64,000 nucleotides of DNA from Ridgeia piscesae (Eukaryota; Annelida; Polychaeta; Sabellida; Siboglinidae), in assembly GCA_025642075.2 (NCBI GenBank), contig JAODUO010001344.1, positions 53,501 through 117,500 of the forward strand, written 5' to 3'. Positions 63,537 through 64,000 of this stretch are shown here, in pieces. How positions within the stretch are numbered: position 1 is the stretch's first letter; every line of letters begins with the position of its first letter. The notes under the pieces are model-generated. The model was not told where the DNA came from and searched no databases. It worked only from the letters and a program-made list of their open reading frames with translations. The position numbers and the translations under genes are program-made.

Positions 63537-63848
63537 CTGTATCTACAGGCGTGGCTGTGAATGTGATCGCATGAAGCAAAAAGAGGCACACACTGCATAA
63601 GGATTTTTTTGAAGTTATATGTCTAGATTGGAGATGATTAGCTTGATTGGTTTCGATATGGTTTCACAAATGTTTTATTTGCCTCCATTGTTTAACATAT
63701 TAAGGTAAATTACTTATGGTGTCCTATGTCTGCTTTTAATGAGTGTTGATGAGAAAAATAAAGGATATTTGTAAAATAAATGTGTGATGATCAATCATTG
63801 GTTGCTTCTTCATGCTTCGTCACACATTTAAGACCAATACAATCTTCG

Positions 63849-64000
63849 CAAGCCAGGGCTGTTTGCCCTGGAAAACTAGCACTGGCAGATCCCACAAGCC
63901 AGGGCTGTTTGCCCTGGAAAACTAGCACTGGCAGATCCCACAAGCCAGGGCTGTTTGCCATGGAAAACTAGCACTGGCAGATCCCACAAGCCAGGGCTGT
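63849..64000 (+). repeat. 46-bp minisatellite, cut by window end
   Basis: CAAGCCAGGGCTGTTTGCCC begins at 63849, 63895, 63941 and 63987 (last partial; the third unit reads TGCCA), a spacing of exactly 46. Each unit contains CCAGGGC TGTTT GCCCTGG, a perfect 7-bp stem with a 5-base loop. The array continues past the window. Confidence 0.93.

Overview
This is nuclear DNA from an animal. Five protein genes, all with GT-AG introns, can be reconstructed exon by exon in consistent splice phase. They lie in a bed of intronic minisatellites, microsatellites and transposon remnants. No bacterial-type operons, rRNA genes or CRISPR are present. Only metazoans carry this combination: a ~50-heptad RPB1 CTD, an ENOX-type RRM protein, and a ciliary AKAP14-family protein. 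tRNA-SINE, LINE, hAT-like and MULE-like remnants, and near-vertebrate intron positions, suggest a marine invertebrate, possibly a mollusc or other lophotrochozoan. That placement is inference only.

Layout. (1) 137-8081, + strand: the 3' third of POLR2A (RPB1), from the jaw/cleft region to the C-terminal heptad repeats; the gene begins before the window. (2) 10733-26260, - strand: a complete ENOX1/ENOX2 homologue (14 coding exons, predicted 680 aa). (3) 27867-33397, + strand: mannose-6-phosphate isomerase MPI; seven exons are certain and the tiny first exon is only a candidate. (4) 33398-40335: intergenic, dominated by a 20-bp minisatellite of about 3 kb and a corrupted-looking duplication that may be an assembly problem. 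(5) 40336-56498, - strand: complete CDC16/APC6 (17 coding exons, predicted 628 aa). (6) 57525-62772, + strand: an AKAP14-like gene (5 coding exons, 421 aa) with a long N-terminal extension. (7) 62773-64000: AKAP14 3' UTR, microsatellites, and a 46-bp minisatellite cut by the window edge.

The genes alternate strictly in strand (+,-,+,-,+). POLR2A/ENOX and MPI/CDC16 converge; ENOX/MPI and CDC16/AKAP14 diverge, the last pair across a CCAAT-containing gap of about 250 bp. The genes act in separate processes: transcription, plasma-membrane redox, mannose metabolism, the anaphase-promoting complex, and axonemal PKA anchoring. I see no operon-like co-function.

Most notable observations: a minisatellite in ENOX built from copies of an exon's own 3' end and 5' splice site; a second splice-donor duplication in the same gene; a tandem duplication of an 18-codon coiled-coil exon; a 923-bp MULE-like element with a perfect 10-bp target duplication, minisatellite-containing inverted ends and a FLYWCH-like zinc finger fragment; three copies of an unnamed ~225-bp interspersed repeat in introns of three genes; and an AKAP14-like protein that carries, besides its PKA-anchoring helix, a PP1-type RVxF motif and a PKA consensus site.
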